Shown in pieces: positions 17,263-24,106 of a stretch of 34,601 bases of DNA. The number at the start of each line of letters is the position of its first letter. Position 1 is the first letter of the stretch. A program made the position numbers and the translations under genes. The notes below the pieces were generated by a model. The model was not told where the DNA came from, did not search any database, and worked only from the letters and a program-made list of their open reading frames with translations. The stretch spans positions 1 through 34,601 of the forward strand of contig CAIYRB010000091.1 in assembly GCA_903928445.1 (NCBI GenBank). The letters run 5' to 3'. This stretch comes from an uncultured Pseudomonadota bacterium (GTDB taxonomy: Bacteria > Bdellovibrionota_B > Oligoflexia > Oligoflexales > CAIYRB01).

Positions 17263-18585
17263 ATGAAGTGGATGCGCAATGGGGTCGTACGTCTTGGCCC
17301 CGCCTACCTGCTTGGCTTTTGCACAGCAGCCGCAATCGCCGCAGGTTGCAGCAAATCAAACGCCACGGCAACCCCAGTGACCATTGACGACCTCAAGTAC
17401 CCAGGTGATCTGAACCTGCAGGATCTGGGCTCGGGCAAGGTCATCCTGACCTGGACGGCGGCCAATAATGAAAAGGATTTCGTTGGGTTCAACATCTATG
17501 GAATGAAGGCGACCAAGACCGCCCCAGACGCGACAGACAGCGCGATCGACACCCATGCCGACCTCGGCGTCACCGAAGGCCAAGCGATCGCGATCCTGGG
17601 CGATGACAACAAGCCAAGCGCTGCGGCCGTCGCCTTGGTCAATAAGTTCGATTTCGACCCTGCCGCCAAAACCCCCTTTGAGGCGCCAGGCACCCCACCG
17701 GCGGCAGCGACCACCACAGCGACCGATGCCACCGGCAAGACCGCGACCGAAGCCCCCTTGATCAGTGCACGCCCGATCACCACGCTCGGGTCTGACGGCA
17801 AGCCGATCTACCCGACCTGCCAGACCTCAGGTGCCACTTGCGCGCTAACGACCCAAGCCAATGCTGCTAACACCACGTCGGCTAACGGCGTCATCACCTT
17901 TGATCTATCGACCCTGAGCGACGGCAAGGGCAAGCTCACTGTTGGTCAGACCTACTGCTTCTTTGTCCTCAGCACCATGAAGGGCGGCACCCAGGTGTCG
18001 GCCGTGACGAGCAGCGTCGCCTGCATCACGCCAAAGAATGAGACCAGCTTTAACTATAAATTGCCTGCGACCATTGCCGACAGCCAGGTCTTCGACCTGC
18101 TCGGCTGGCTCAAGACCTGCAGTGGCGGCACCTGCTCCGACCCCACTGCGAGCGCCTCGCTATACTTCAAAGACGACAGCGGAGCTGCCGGTACGGGCTA
18201 TCACAAAGGCACTGAGGCCGGGCCACTCTATTTTGAGACCACACCCTCGGGACCGACCATCGTCGCCGGCAAAAACAACGGCATCCTCGACCTTGGCTAC
18301 TATGCCGATGGTTTTAAAGACGCCAACCTCCTAGACAAGGCACCGACCTTCAGCATCGACGGGACCACACCGATCACCATCAACGGCGGTGGTTACTCGC
18401 TGGCTGGCCAATCCGTGCCGCTCCTGGCGCACCATATGTACGTCGTGGCCACCGCAGACGGTGCTGCCACCACCGCGCCGACGGCATTCAACTACAATTG
18501 GCTCTACGTCAACAGCGACGCCGCCTCGGTCGTCGCCGGCGGGACAATCGCCGTGATCAGCCGCCTACCTGCAGCGGCGCAGTGA
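17263..18585 (+). CDS. Predicted lipoprotein with split FN3-like domain, function unknown
   Basis: 440 residues. The ATG at 17263 has a strong binding site (gggagga) and is followed by a lipoprotein signal peptide ending in the lipobox AAGC (Cys about residue 28). Longer upstream frames would bury this signal. The mature part starts with strands like those of fibronectin type III domains (GSGKVILTWTAANNEKDFVGFNIYG). Then comes a long Ala/Thr/Pro-rich insertion before what looks like the matching later strands (TVGQTYCFFVLSTM...VTSSVACITP). Several Cys (for example PTCQTSGATC and KTCSGGTC) could form disulfides. It is paralogous to the next gene, 65 bases downstream. An outer-membrane or surface location is likely; the role is unknown. 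Confidence 0.82.
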   Translation: MKWMRNGVVRLGPAYLLGFCTAAAIAAGCSKSNATATPVTIDDLKYPGDLNLQDLGSGKVILTWTAANNEKDFVGFNIYGMKATKTAPDATDSAIDTHADLGVTEGQAIAILGDDNKPSAAAVALVNKFDFDPAAKTPFEAPGTPPAAATTTATDATGKTATEAPLISARPITTLGSDGKPIYPTCQTSGATCALTTQANAANTTSANGVITFDLSTLSDGKGKLTVGQTYCFFVLSTMKGGTQVSAVTSSVACITPKNETSFNYKLPATIADSQVFDLLGWLKTCSGGTCSDPTASASLYFKDDSGAAGTGYHKGTEAGPLYFETTPSGPTIVAGKNNGILDLGYYADGFKDANLLDKAPTFSIDGTTPITINGGGYSLAGQSVPLLAHHMYVVATADGAATTAPTAFNYNWLYVNSDAASVVAGGTIAVISRLPAAAQ

Positions 18586-18650
18586 GCCGCATGGACTTCC
18601 TCACGGGCAGGAACTTGAACCACAGGACTTTTACCTTCGGAGACACTCCC

Positions 18651-19931
18651 ATGAAATGGATCTATACAGTTGGAATGACCTTAAGCTGCGCCTTGGCCGT
18701 TGGTGCTTGCAATAATGCGACCTCATCGGATCCAGCGACGACGGAACGCTCGGCCTTGAATCCCCCAACCAGTCTGGTCAGCCTCACCGGCGACAAGAAG
18801 CTGACCCTGCGCTTTGCAGCGGCCAATACGGAAAAGGACTTCCAGGGCTACGACGTTTTCCTCGTCGCCGACAAAACGGTCAGCTCGATCACCGGCGGCA
18901 AGACTTACTACCCTAGCAATGCCCAAATCGACCCTGCCGCTAGCGGCGTTGCCTCGATTCCGCGCTGCAAGGACAACACCGCCGTGTTCGAGGCCTTTGG
19001 CTTCCCCGCATCGACGGCAACCTGCGAGGGTGGCAGCACCGGCGGTGGTAACGACACCTCAGCTGGCAACAGCCTACGCTTGGCTGATACCGCCGCTGCA
19101 GCGACGGAAGATCCAGCACCGACGAACTTTGCCGTGTGCGATGAGAACACGACCGATAAGTCCGTCTCCCTCAAGCTAAGTAAGCCGATCCTCGGCCCAG
19201 AGACCTGCACCATCAGCAAAACCAGCGATGGCAAGGCCCTGGCCAATGGTACGACCTACAGCGTCTTTGTCGCGACTGTTGCCGGGGATAAGAAGAACAA
19301 GCTTAGCTGGACCTCAAACTTTATCGAGGACACCCCTGCCGCGTCGCTTTACAGCGCCACGGTGAGCTTGACGCGCGGCAATATCTTCCAGTTCAAAGCG
19401 GCAAATCTGACGGCCTCCCCCTTTACTGCCTACGATAACACCGTCACCACTAGCACCACGACCTGCACCACTCTGTGCAAGGCCAATAGCTTAAATACAG
19501 CAGCCACCAGCACCGACGATGGGATCTACATCGGCCGGTCTGGCGTCGATAGTTATCCAGGGCGAGCCTTTCTCTCGGTGCCGACTGGCGGATCATTACA
19601 GATCCTACCCCGAGGACCCCGGCTCACCTTGGATACGGCAACCGCCAATGCCAACACGACGACTCCGGGCGTCGACGGCGATAAAGCAATCGCCACGACC
19701 AGCGTCTATGATGGAGCGGGTACCCTTTATCCGATTTACGGCTACCAGGTCTTCGACATCCTCGTGACCCAGACGGTCGCGGGCGCCACCGTTCACCACT
19801 ACGGCAAGATCGTCATCGGCGAGCTTTCGGTCACTGGTACCGCGACGGATGCGAGCAGCAAGCTAGCCGTACCGGTGACGATCATCATGCAGCCGGAAGC
19901 TGAGCGTACCGACTACTTCACCGGCAACTGA
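18651..19931 (+). CDS. Predicted lipoprotein, paralogue of the preceding gene
   Basis: 426 residues. The ATG at 18651 (binding site cggag, 8 bases upstream) starts a signal peptide that opens MKW like its neighbour and ends in the lipobox VGAC. The segment GDKKLTLRFAAANTEKDFQGYDVF matches the neighbour's GSGKVILTWTAANNEKDFVGFNIY, and GTTYSVFVATVAGDKKNKLS matches its later strand pair, so the two are tandem duplicates that have diverged strongly. As in the neighbour, an insertion of roughly 150 residues rich in Gly, Ser, Thr and Cys separates the halves. The pair forms an operon closed by the terminator at 19949-19972. The function is unknown. Confidence 0.82.
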   Translation: MKWIYTVGMTLSCALAVGACNNATSSDPATTERSALNPPTSLVSLTGDKKLTLRFAAANTEKDFQGYDVFLVADKTVSSITGGKTYYPSNAQIDPAASGVASIPRCKDNTAVFEAFGFPASTATCEGGSTGGGNDTSAGNSLRLADTAAAATEDPAPTNFAVCDENTTDKSVSLKLSKPILGPETCTISKTSDGKALANGTTYSVFVATVAGDKKNKLSWTSNFIEDTPAASLYSATVSLTRGNIFQFKAANLTASPFTAYDNTVTTSTTTCTTLCKANSLNTAATSTDDGIYIGRSGVDSYPGRAFLSVPTGGSLQILPRGPRLTLDTATANANTTTPGVDGDKAIATTSVYDGAGTLYPIYGYQVFDILVTQTVAGATVHHYGKIVIGELSVTGTATDASSKLAVPVTIIMQPEAERTDYFTGN

Positions 19932-19948
19932 TGCATTGTTTCTGTCAT

Positions 19949-19972
19949 GGCGCCTCCGGGCGCCTTTTTTTT
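19949..19972 (+). terminator. Intrinsic terminator of the lipoprotein operon
   Basis: GGCGCC (19949-19954), loop TCCG, GGCGCC (19959-19964), then eight T (19965-19972). It lies 17 bases after the second lipoprotein stop codon. This is a textbook rho-independent terminator. Confidence 0.93.
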
Positions 19973-19985
19973 GGCCAAAATGAGG

Positions 19986-20046
19986 GGCGCCGATTGAGTG
20001 CCAACGATTGGTTCCTCGAGGGAATCGTCTACACTGAATCGGCGCC
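19986..20046. other. 61-base imperfect palindrome; possible structured RNA or palindromic repeat
   Basis: Symmetric about 20016. GGCGCCGATT (19986-19995) pairs with AATCGGCGCC (20037-20046), AGTG (19997-20000) with CACT (20032-20035), and ACGATT (20004-20009) with AATCGT (20023-20028), separated by symmetric 1- and 3-base internal loops and capped by a short stem. The 20 paired positions of the three stems are in exact register. It is not a terminator (no T-run follows). Whether it is transcribed is unknown. Confidence 0.6.
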
Positions 20047-20130
20047 TGGGGCATGGGCCACACGGGGTGACCTGTCTACTGAAGATACGGGGTTGGTCTA
20101 ACCGGACATGAGCATGTCGGTTGCCAGGAC

Positions 20131-20421
20131 TCAAAACGGGTGAAGAGTACCTCTTTTCTCTAGTGGTGGCTTCACTCGCACGACCTCCTTTAGCGACAAA
20201 CAAACTTGCATGGGGCGGGTTCCTCCTTGATGAAGCTGGATGTCATCATTGGCTGCTTGCCAACCTGCGTTGACCTCTTGCTCAATGACCAGTTCAACTC
20301 CAACAAAGATCTCTTCGGTAAGTCACCAAAGAACTTTAGCGCAAGCCGTGAGAGAGGCAGTTTCTTCTATGATTTTATGGTACTTAGAGTATTCATCTAG
20401 GACTAGATTAAGAGCGACCAT
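20131..20421 (-). pseudogene. Protein-like frame interrupted by a single TGA
   Basis: Reading from the ATG at 20421, 32 codons (MVALNLVLDEYSKYHKIIEE... ending AKVLW) run into TGA at 20325-20323. The same frame then continues for about 62 more codons (LTEEIFVGVELVIEQEV...) to TGA at 20133-20131. Both halves have an ordinary protein composition with amphipathic, acidic stretches. I recognise no family. It could be a small gene inactivated by one nonsense change, or chance: other frames here are also open, no binding site precedes the ATG, and that ATG lies within a 12-bp inverted-repeat arm. Selenocysteine readthrough is conceivable but nothing specific supports it. Confidence 0.25.
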
Positions 20422-20465
20422 GGTACCGGTCTATTAAAATCATGGTCGCTCTAATGAAATAGACC
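20411..20465. repeat. Two interleaved inverted repeats with constant 5-base spacers
   Basis: AGAGCGACCATG (20411-20422) is the perfect complement of CATGGTCGCTCT (20441-20452). GGTCTATT (20428-20435) is the perfect complement of AATAGACC (20458-20465). The arms alternate a-b-a'-b', and each of the three spacers (gtacc, aaaat, aatga) is exactly 5 bases. As RNA this has H-type pseudoknot topology or gives two mutually exclusive hairpins; as DNA it is a double dyad. It sits 20 bases beyond the stop codon of the cysteine desulfurase gene and lacks T-runs. Confidence 0.8.
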
Positions 20466-20484
20466 AATCATTTTATCGCCAACT

Positions 20485-21654
20485 TTATGCCCGTCGAACC
20501 CTCGCAACGACTTCGCGAAGCACCTCAGCCATTCGTGCCACGTCAGCCAGAGTGCTATCCGGCCCAAAGCTCACCCGCACCGAGTTGAGCGCAACCCAGT
20601 CGCTGTGGCCCATCGCCAAAAGCACATGACTTGGCCGCGCCACGCTCGACGAGCAGGCACTGCCGCTCGAGGCGTGGATGCCGGCCAAATCAAAATTGAG
20701 CAAAAGGTCGTCGCCACTGACTCCCTCGATGTGGAAGTTCACGGTGTTCGGCAGGCTATGGTCATCGGTGAACACGCTCGGAGCATGGACCACTGCACCG
20801 GGCACAGCCTCCACCGCCAGTCGCCATGCATCGCGCAGCAGGCGCATCGCCGTGCAGACCTCGCCGTGACGACCGTGAATCTCCTGGCAACGCAGACCAA
20901 ACGACACGATACCAGGCATATTCTCCGTGCCAGGACGCCGTCCGCGCTCTTGTCCACCACCGATCGACAAGGGCAACAGCTTGGCACCAGCTTTCAAAAA
21001 CAGCGCCCCAATTCCTTTATAAGCGCCAATCTTGTGCGCCGAGAACGCGGCACTATCGATACCGCTTGTAGCGTACCAAGTCAGGTCCGCCTTGCCGAGC
21101 ATCTGCACCGCATCGACATGGACGTGAACGGCTGGATTAATCGCTTTGATCCGCTGCGTCAGTCCTCGGACGTCGCTAACGGCACCGGTCTCGTTGTTGG
21201 CATGCATCATCGCGACGCCCGCCGTGTCTGCGCCAATCAGCGCCAGCAAGGCATCGCCGTCGACCTCCCCACTTGCCAACACCGGTGCGATCTCGAGGCG
21301 ACAAAGGCCGCGCTCACGAAGGGTCTGCGCTGTTTCAATGACCGAAGAATGCTCAGCCGCCGTAACGATCAACAGCGGCGGGCGCTCCCCCTGACTCAGT
21401 GCAGCCCTGCCAACTAATCCTTGCAGGGCGAGGTTGTTCGCCTCGGTGGCACCAGAAGTGAACACCACCTCTAATGACCTGGCTCCGAGTAGTTGCGCCA
21501 GACTGCCTCTGGCATGTTCCAGCGCCACCTTCGCATTGCGTCCCGGCGCATGGATCGAAGAAGGATTGCCATCGACCTGTTGCAGCAGTGCCGCAACGGC
21601 CATATAGTGCTTAGGCGTCACTGGATAAGTAGCATTTACGTCAACATAGATCAT
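20485..21654 (-). CDS. Cysteine desulfurase, NifS/IscS type (class I)
   Basis: 389 residues. This PLP enzyme takes sulfur from cysteine for Fe-S cluster or thiolation pathways. Key residues: PLP-binding Lys208 in SAHKIGAYKGIG, His102 (AAEHSS), Asp181 and Gln184 (VHVDAVQMLGK), and the catalytic Cys at about 334 in SSGSACSSSVARPSHVL, with the long flexible loop of group I enzymes. The ATG at 21654 matches the family's start (IYVDVNATYPVTPKH, usual YLDYNATTPV) and has AGGA about 9 bases upstream; longer frames to 21756 are unlikely. No iscU, iscA or regulator lies nearby, so the gene stands alone and could also serve tRNA thiolation. Confidence 0.93.
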   Translation of the reverse strand: MIYVDVNATYPVTPKHYMAVAALLQQVDGNPSSIHAPGRNAKVALEHARGSLAQLLGARSLEVVFTSGATEANNLALQGLVGRAALSQGERPPLLIVTAAEHSSVIETAQTLRERGLCRLEIAPVLASGEVDGDALLALIGADTAGVAMMHANNETGAVSDVRGLTQRIKAINPAVHVHVDAVQMLGKADLTWYATSGIDSAAFSAHKIGAYKGIGALFLKAGAKLLPLSIGGGQERGRRPGTENMPGIVSFGLRCQEIHGRHGEVCTAMRLLRDAWRLAVEAVPGAVVHAPSVFTDDHSLPNTVNFHIEGVSGDDLLLNFDLAGIHASSGSACSSSVARPSHVLLAMGHSDWVALNSVRVSFGPDSTLADVARMAEVLREVVARVRRA

Positions 21655-21834
21655 TCTTGAAGGTCCTAGCCTAGGCCAAAAGAGCGGGCGCGGCGCCAAG
21701 CCATAAGGCCCGGCCATAGCTCCTTTACTACGGTCCGCGGCGACAGGCCAGACCACGCCTCGTGATCACCCTGAACTACATGATATGCTTACAACTATGC
21801 TAGGCTGGGCGCCTTCGGGTAAAAAGAGGATCTA

Positions 21835-23247
21835 TTGAGCCAGCGGCGCATCGCCATCAACCTCAGCGCCAACCTCGGGGCCCAGCTGTTTAGCAAGCTG
21901 TTTCCGATCATCGCCTATGCTTATGCGCAGCGAAAGATCGGCACCGTTGCCTTTGGCCACGCTCTCTTTGCGATCTCGCTGGTCGATTGGTCCGGTGCCG
22001 GCATCGAGATCGGCAGTACCGCCTATGGCCAGATTCAGGTCGGCCAGGGCAGCGAAGATCGCACCAGGATGCGCTCCTTGCTCGGCGGCATCCTCACGGT
22101 CCGCCTCATCAACGCCGTGGTCGCTGCCCTAATCTTGTTTTTCGCCGTACGAACCTACTATGCCGACTACGAGCACAGTGTCATGGCGCTTAGCTTCATG
22201 ATGCTGTCGACCGTCAGCGACATGGCCTATATCCAAGTCGGCACCAAATCACTGTGGCGCCTTGGTCTGCTCAATGTGCTGAGTAAATGCGTGGTCCTGG
22301 CCTTGCTGATGCTGCTCGTGCAGGACAGCTCCGACGCCACGATGTTTGCGGTGTTGGTCGCAGGCGCAAATTCAGCCGTCTCGTTTGCGACTTTTTATAT
22401 CGGCGTTAAAAAATGGCGCCCAAGCCTGCCGACGTTGCAGCAGTTAGGGCAGCTCTACAGAATTCTGCTGCCATTTGGTGTCTTTGTCATCTTGACCTAT
22501 TGGACGGAGCGCTTTGATTACTTCTTTGTTGAAGCCAAGCTTGCCCCCGAGGCCGTCGGACTGTACGGCGGGGCCAGCCGCATTTACTACTCGATCCAGG
22601 CCTTGATCCCAGCCCTCACCTTGGCATTTGCCGCGGAGATGCTCAGTATCCGCGACCTAAAAGCCTTCTCCAAGCAGACCGAGGCAGCGCTCTATGTCGT
22701 CTTCTTTGCCACCATCCCAGTCGCCGTCGGCGCTTGCTTCACCGCCGGCGACCTGCTCAACCTGATTTACGACGCCTCCTACCGCCAGGTCGGCTACCCT
22801 TTTGCGCTGTTGTGCCTGGCCTTGGTGCCGCAGGCGATCGCCACCATCATCGGCATTCAAGCGCTGATCACCCGAGGTCGCATTTGGTACGTCAACTTCG
22901 CTCTGGCTACGGCTGCTGCCGCGGGCTTGGCCATGGAATCTCTGTTGATCAGTCGCTGGGGACTGACCGGCGCCGCACTCGGCGTGCTTTTGATAAAAAC
23001 TCTGACCGCTGTCATCGTCGTCATGGGTGCCACCGACTTCATTCGGATCAGACGCATCTTCCTGCTCGCATTGCCGTGGCTTGCGGCTTCGGGATTGATG
23101 GCCGGAGCCTTGATGGCGCTGGGAGCCAAGCATTTATTTATCAAATTGGCCGTTGGCGGCAGTGTCTATGGACTGGTTGCCACCGTCACGTCTTACCGGC
23201 AGATCCGCGCTTGGTTGGCTAAACGTCGGCAAAGACTGTCCCCTTAG
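21835..23247 (+). CDS. MOP-superfamily polysaccharide flippase (Wzx-like)
   Basis: 470 residues with about 12 to 14 hydrophobic segments and no large soluble domain. The opening NLSANLGAQLFSKLFPIIAYAYAQRKIGTVAFGHALFAISL resembles the first helices of Wzx/RfbX O-antigen flippases. Such proteins flip undecaprenyl-linked oligosaccharides to the periplasm. The start is TTG at 21835 with agagga about 5 bases upstream. It heads a plus-strand group with a GT2 and a GT-C-like glycosyltransferase, which supports a surface-glycan role. The exact substrate cannot be read from sequence, and no polymerase or ligase is visible nearby. Confidence 0.85.
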   Translation: MSQRRIAINLSANLGAQLFSKLFPIIAYAYAQRKIGTVAFGHALFAISLVDWSGAGIEIGSTAYGQIQVGQGSEDRTRMRSLLGGILTVRLINAVVAALILFFAVRTYYADYEHSVMALSFMMLSTVSDMAYIQVGTKSLWRLGLLNVLSKCVVLALLMLLVQDSSDATMFAVLVAGANSAVSFATFYIGVKKWRPSLPTLQQLGQLYRILLPFGVFVILTYWTERFDYFFVEAKLAPEAVGLYGGASRIYYSIQALIPALTLAFAAEMLSIRDLKAFSKQTEAALYVVFFATIPVAVGACFTAGDLLNLIYDASYRQVGYPFALLCLALVPQAIATIIGIQALITRGRIWYVNFALATAAAAGLAMESLLISRWGLTGAALGVLLIKTLTAVIVVMGATDFIRIRRIFLLALPWLAASGLMAGALMALGAKHLFIKLAVGGSVYGLVATVTSYRQIRAWLAKRRQRLSP

Positions 23248-23269
23248 CGCCTTAGCGCCTTAGCGCCTT
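23242..23269. repeat. Short 8-base tandem repeat
   Basis: CCTTAGCG is repeated three times plus CCTT of a fourth unit, starting across the stop codon of the flippase gene. Because the first unit supplies the TAG stop, changes in copy number would not alter the protein. It may be simple replication slippage. Confidence 0.85.
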
Positions 23270-23350
23270 GACCAGCGCCTAAAAATGTTATTAGATCACT
23301 GTTAACCTGAGTGATTCGATGACCGTTTTTTATAGATAAGGCTAAGGCTG

Positions 23351-24106
23351 ATGAAGGTTAGTCTGATTATTCCGGTGTATAACGAGGCCCAGCACCTGAA
23401 GGAATTTCTTCAGCGGGTCGATGATTTAAAGCTGCAGGTTGAAAAGGAGTTGGTCATTGTCAATGACTGCTCGACCGATGGCTCGGCGGCGATTCTCGAT
23501 AGCTTTGCCTTTCGCTCCGCCCACCGCATCATTCATCAAACCGTCAACCAGGGTAAAGGTGCAGCCATCAAGGTTGGCATCGCCCGCGCGACGGGCGACA
23601 TCATGGGTGTCCAAGACGCCGACTTTGAGTATGATCTGCGCGACATTCCGGCGTTGATTCAACCCCTTTTGGATGACCGAGCCGACGTCGTCTATGGCTC
23701 CCGCTTTAAAAAGTCGGGGGAGCAGGTGCATCGGACCTTCCACTACCTGATCAATCGGGCCCTGACGATCCTGAGCAATTTCAGCTGCGGCCTGTATTTG
23801 ACCGATATGGAAACCTGCTATAAGTTCTTCCGCCGCGACATCCTGGCAAACGTTTACCTCGACTCCCGCCGCTTCGGGTTTGAACCAGAAATCACGGCTA
23901 AAATCGCCCGGCTGAAGCTCCGCATCATCGAGCTACCGGTGTCCTACTACCCGCGAAACTACCTCCAAGGTAAGAAGATTTCCTGGAAGGACGGTTTCGC
24001 TGCGCTTAGGCACATCATCCACTTTAATTTTTTCGTCAAGCCGGTCTCCTGCTTTGGGCCAGATCTACCAAAGCGCTACCTTCCTAGCAGCGGGCATTGG
24101 CTCTGA
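23351..24106 (+). CDS. GT2 polyprenyl-phosphate glycosyltransferase (DPM1/ArnC-like)
   Basis: 251 residues with a GT-A fold. The N-terminus is VSLIIPVYNEAQHL, followed by the nucleotide-sugar Asp in IVNDCSTDGS, NQGKGAAIKVGIARATGDIMGVQDADFEYD (DAD metal site near residue 90), and the later ETCYKFFRRDIL and GFEPEITAKIA. This is the pattern of dolichol/undecaprenyl-phosphate mannose or glucose synthases, which charge a lipid carrier with one sugar for GT-C enzymes acting outside the membrane. No C-terminal membrane helices are present. The stop overlaps the start of the next gene, a GT-C-like membrane protein that is the expected user of such a lipid-linked sugar. Confidence 0.92.
   Translation: MKVSLIIPVYNEAQHLKEFLQRVDDLKLQVEKELVIVNDCSTDGSAAILDSFAFRSAHRIIHQTVNQGKGAAIKVGIARATGDIMGVQDADFEYDLRDIPALIQPLLDDRADVVYGSRFKKSGEQVHRTFHYLINRALTILSNFSCGLYLTDMETCYKFFRRDILANVYLDSRRFGFEPEITAKIARLKLRIIELPVSYYPRNYLQGKKISWKDGFAALRHIIHFNFFVKPVSCFGPDLPKRYLPSSGHWL

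Larger units (their letters stand above)
19973..20484. other. 512-base intergenic stretch without a confident gene, rich in dyad symmetry
   Basis: This gap lies between the lipoprotein terminator and the convergent end of the cysteine desulfurase gene. It contains the 61-base imperfect palindrome at 19986-20046, a smaller hairpin at 20100-20122 (AACCG/CGGTT plus ACAT/ATGT), a 5-base hairpin at 20249-20263, a minus-strand frame broken by one TGA (20131-20421) and interleaved inverted repeats at 20411-20465. Short plus-strand frames, such as 20230-20400, are open but lack binding sites. Its right half is visibly more AT-rich than the flanking genes. It may be a decayed mobile or acquired segment, or carry a structured RNA. 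Confidence 0.6.

Noticed and set aside
20419..20430. Adjacent CCATGG, GGTACC and ACCGGT sites that could suggest a cloning vector junction
   Set aside because: Short overlapping palindromes arise readily within the inverted repeat there, and no vector sequence surrounds them.
20605..21417. 270-codon open frame antisense to the cysteine desulfurase
   Set aside because: The sense frame holds every catalytic motif of the enzyme; the antisense product is Arg/His/Gln-rich and matches nothing I know.
23242..23269. Tandem repeat considered as a CRISPR or phase-variable tract
   Set aside because: The unit is only 8 bases without spacers, and the stop codon lies within the first unit, so copy changes would not switch any frame.
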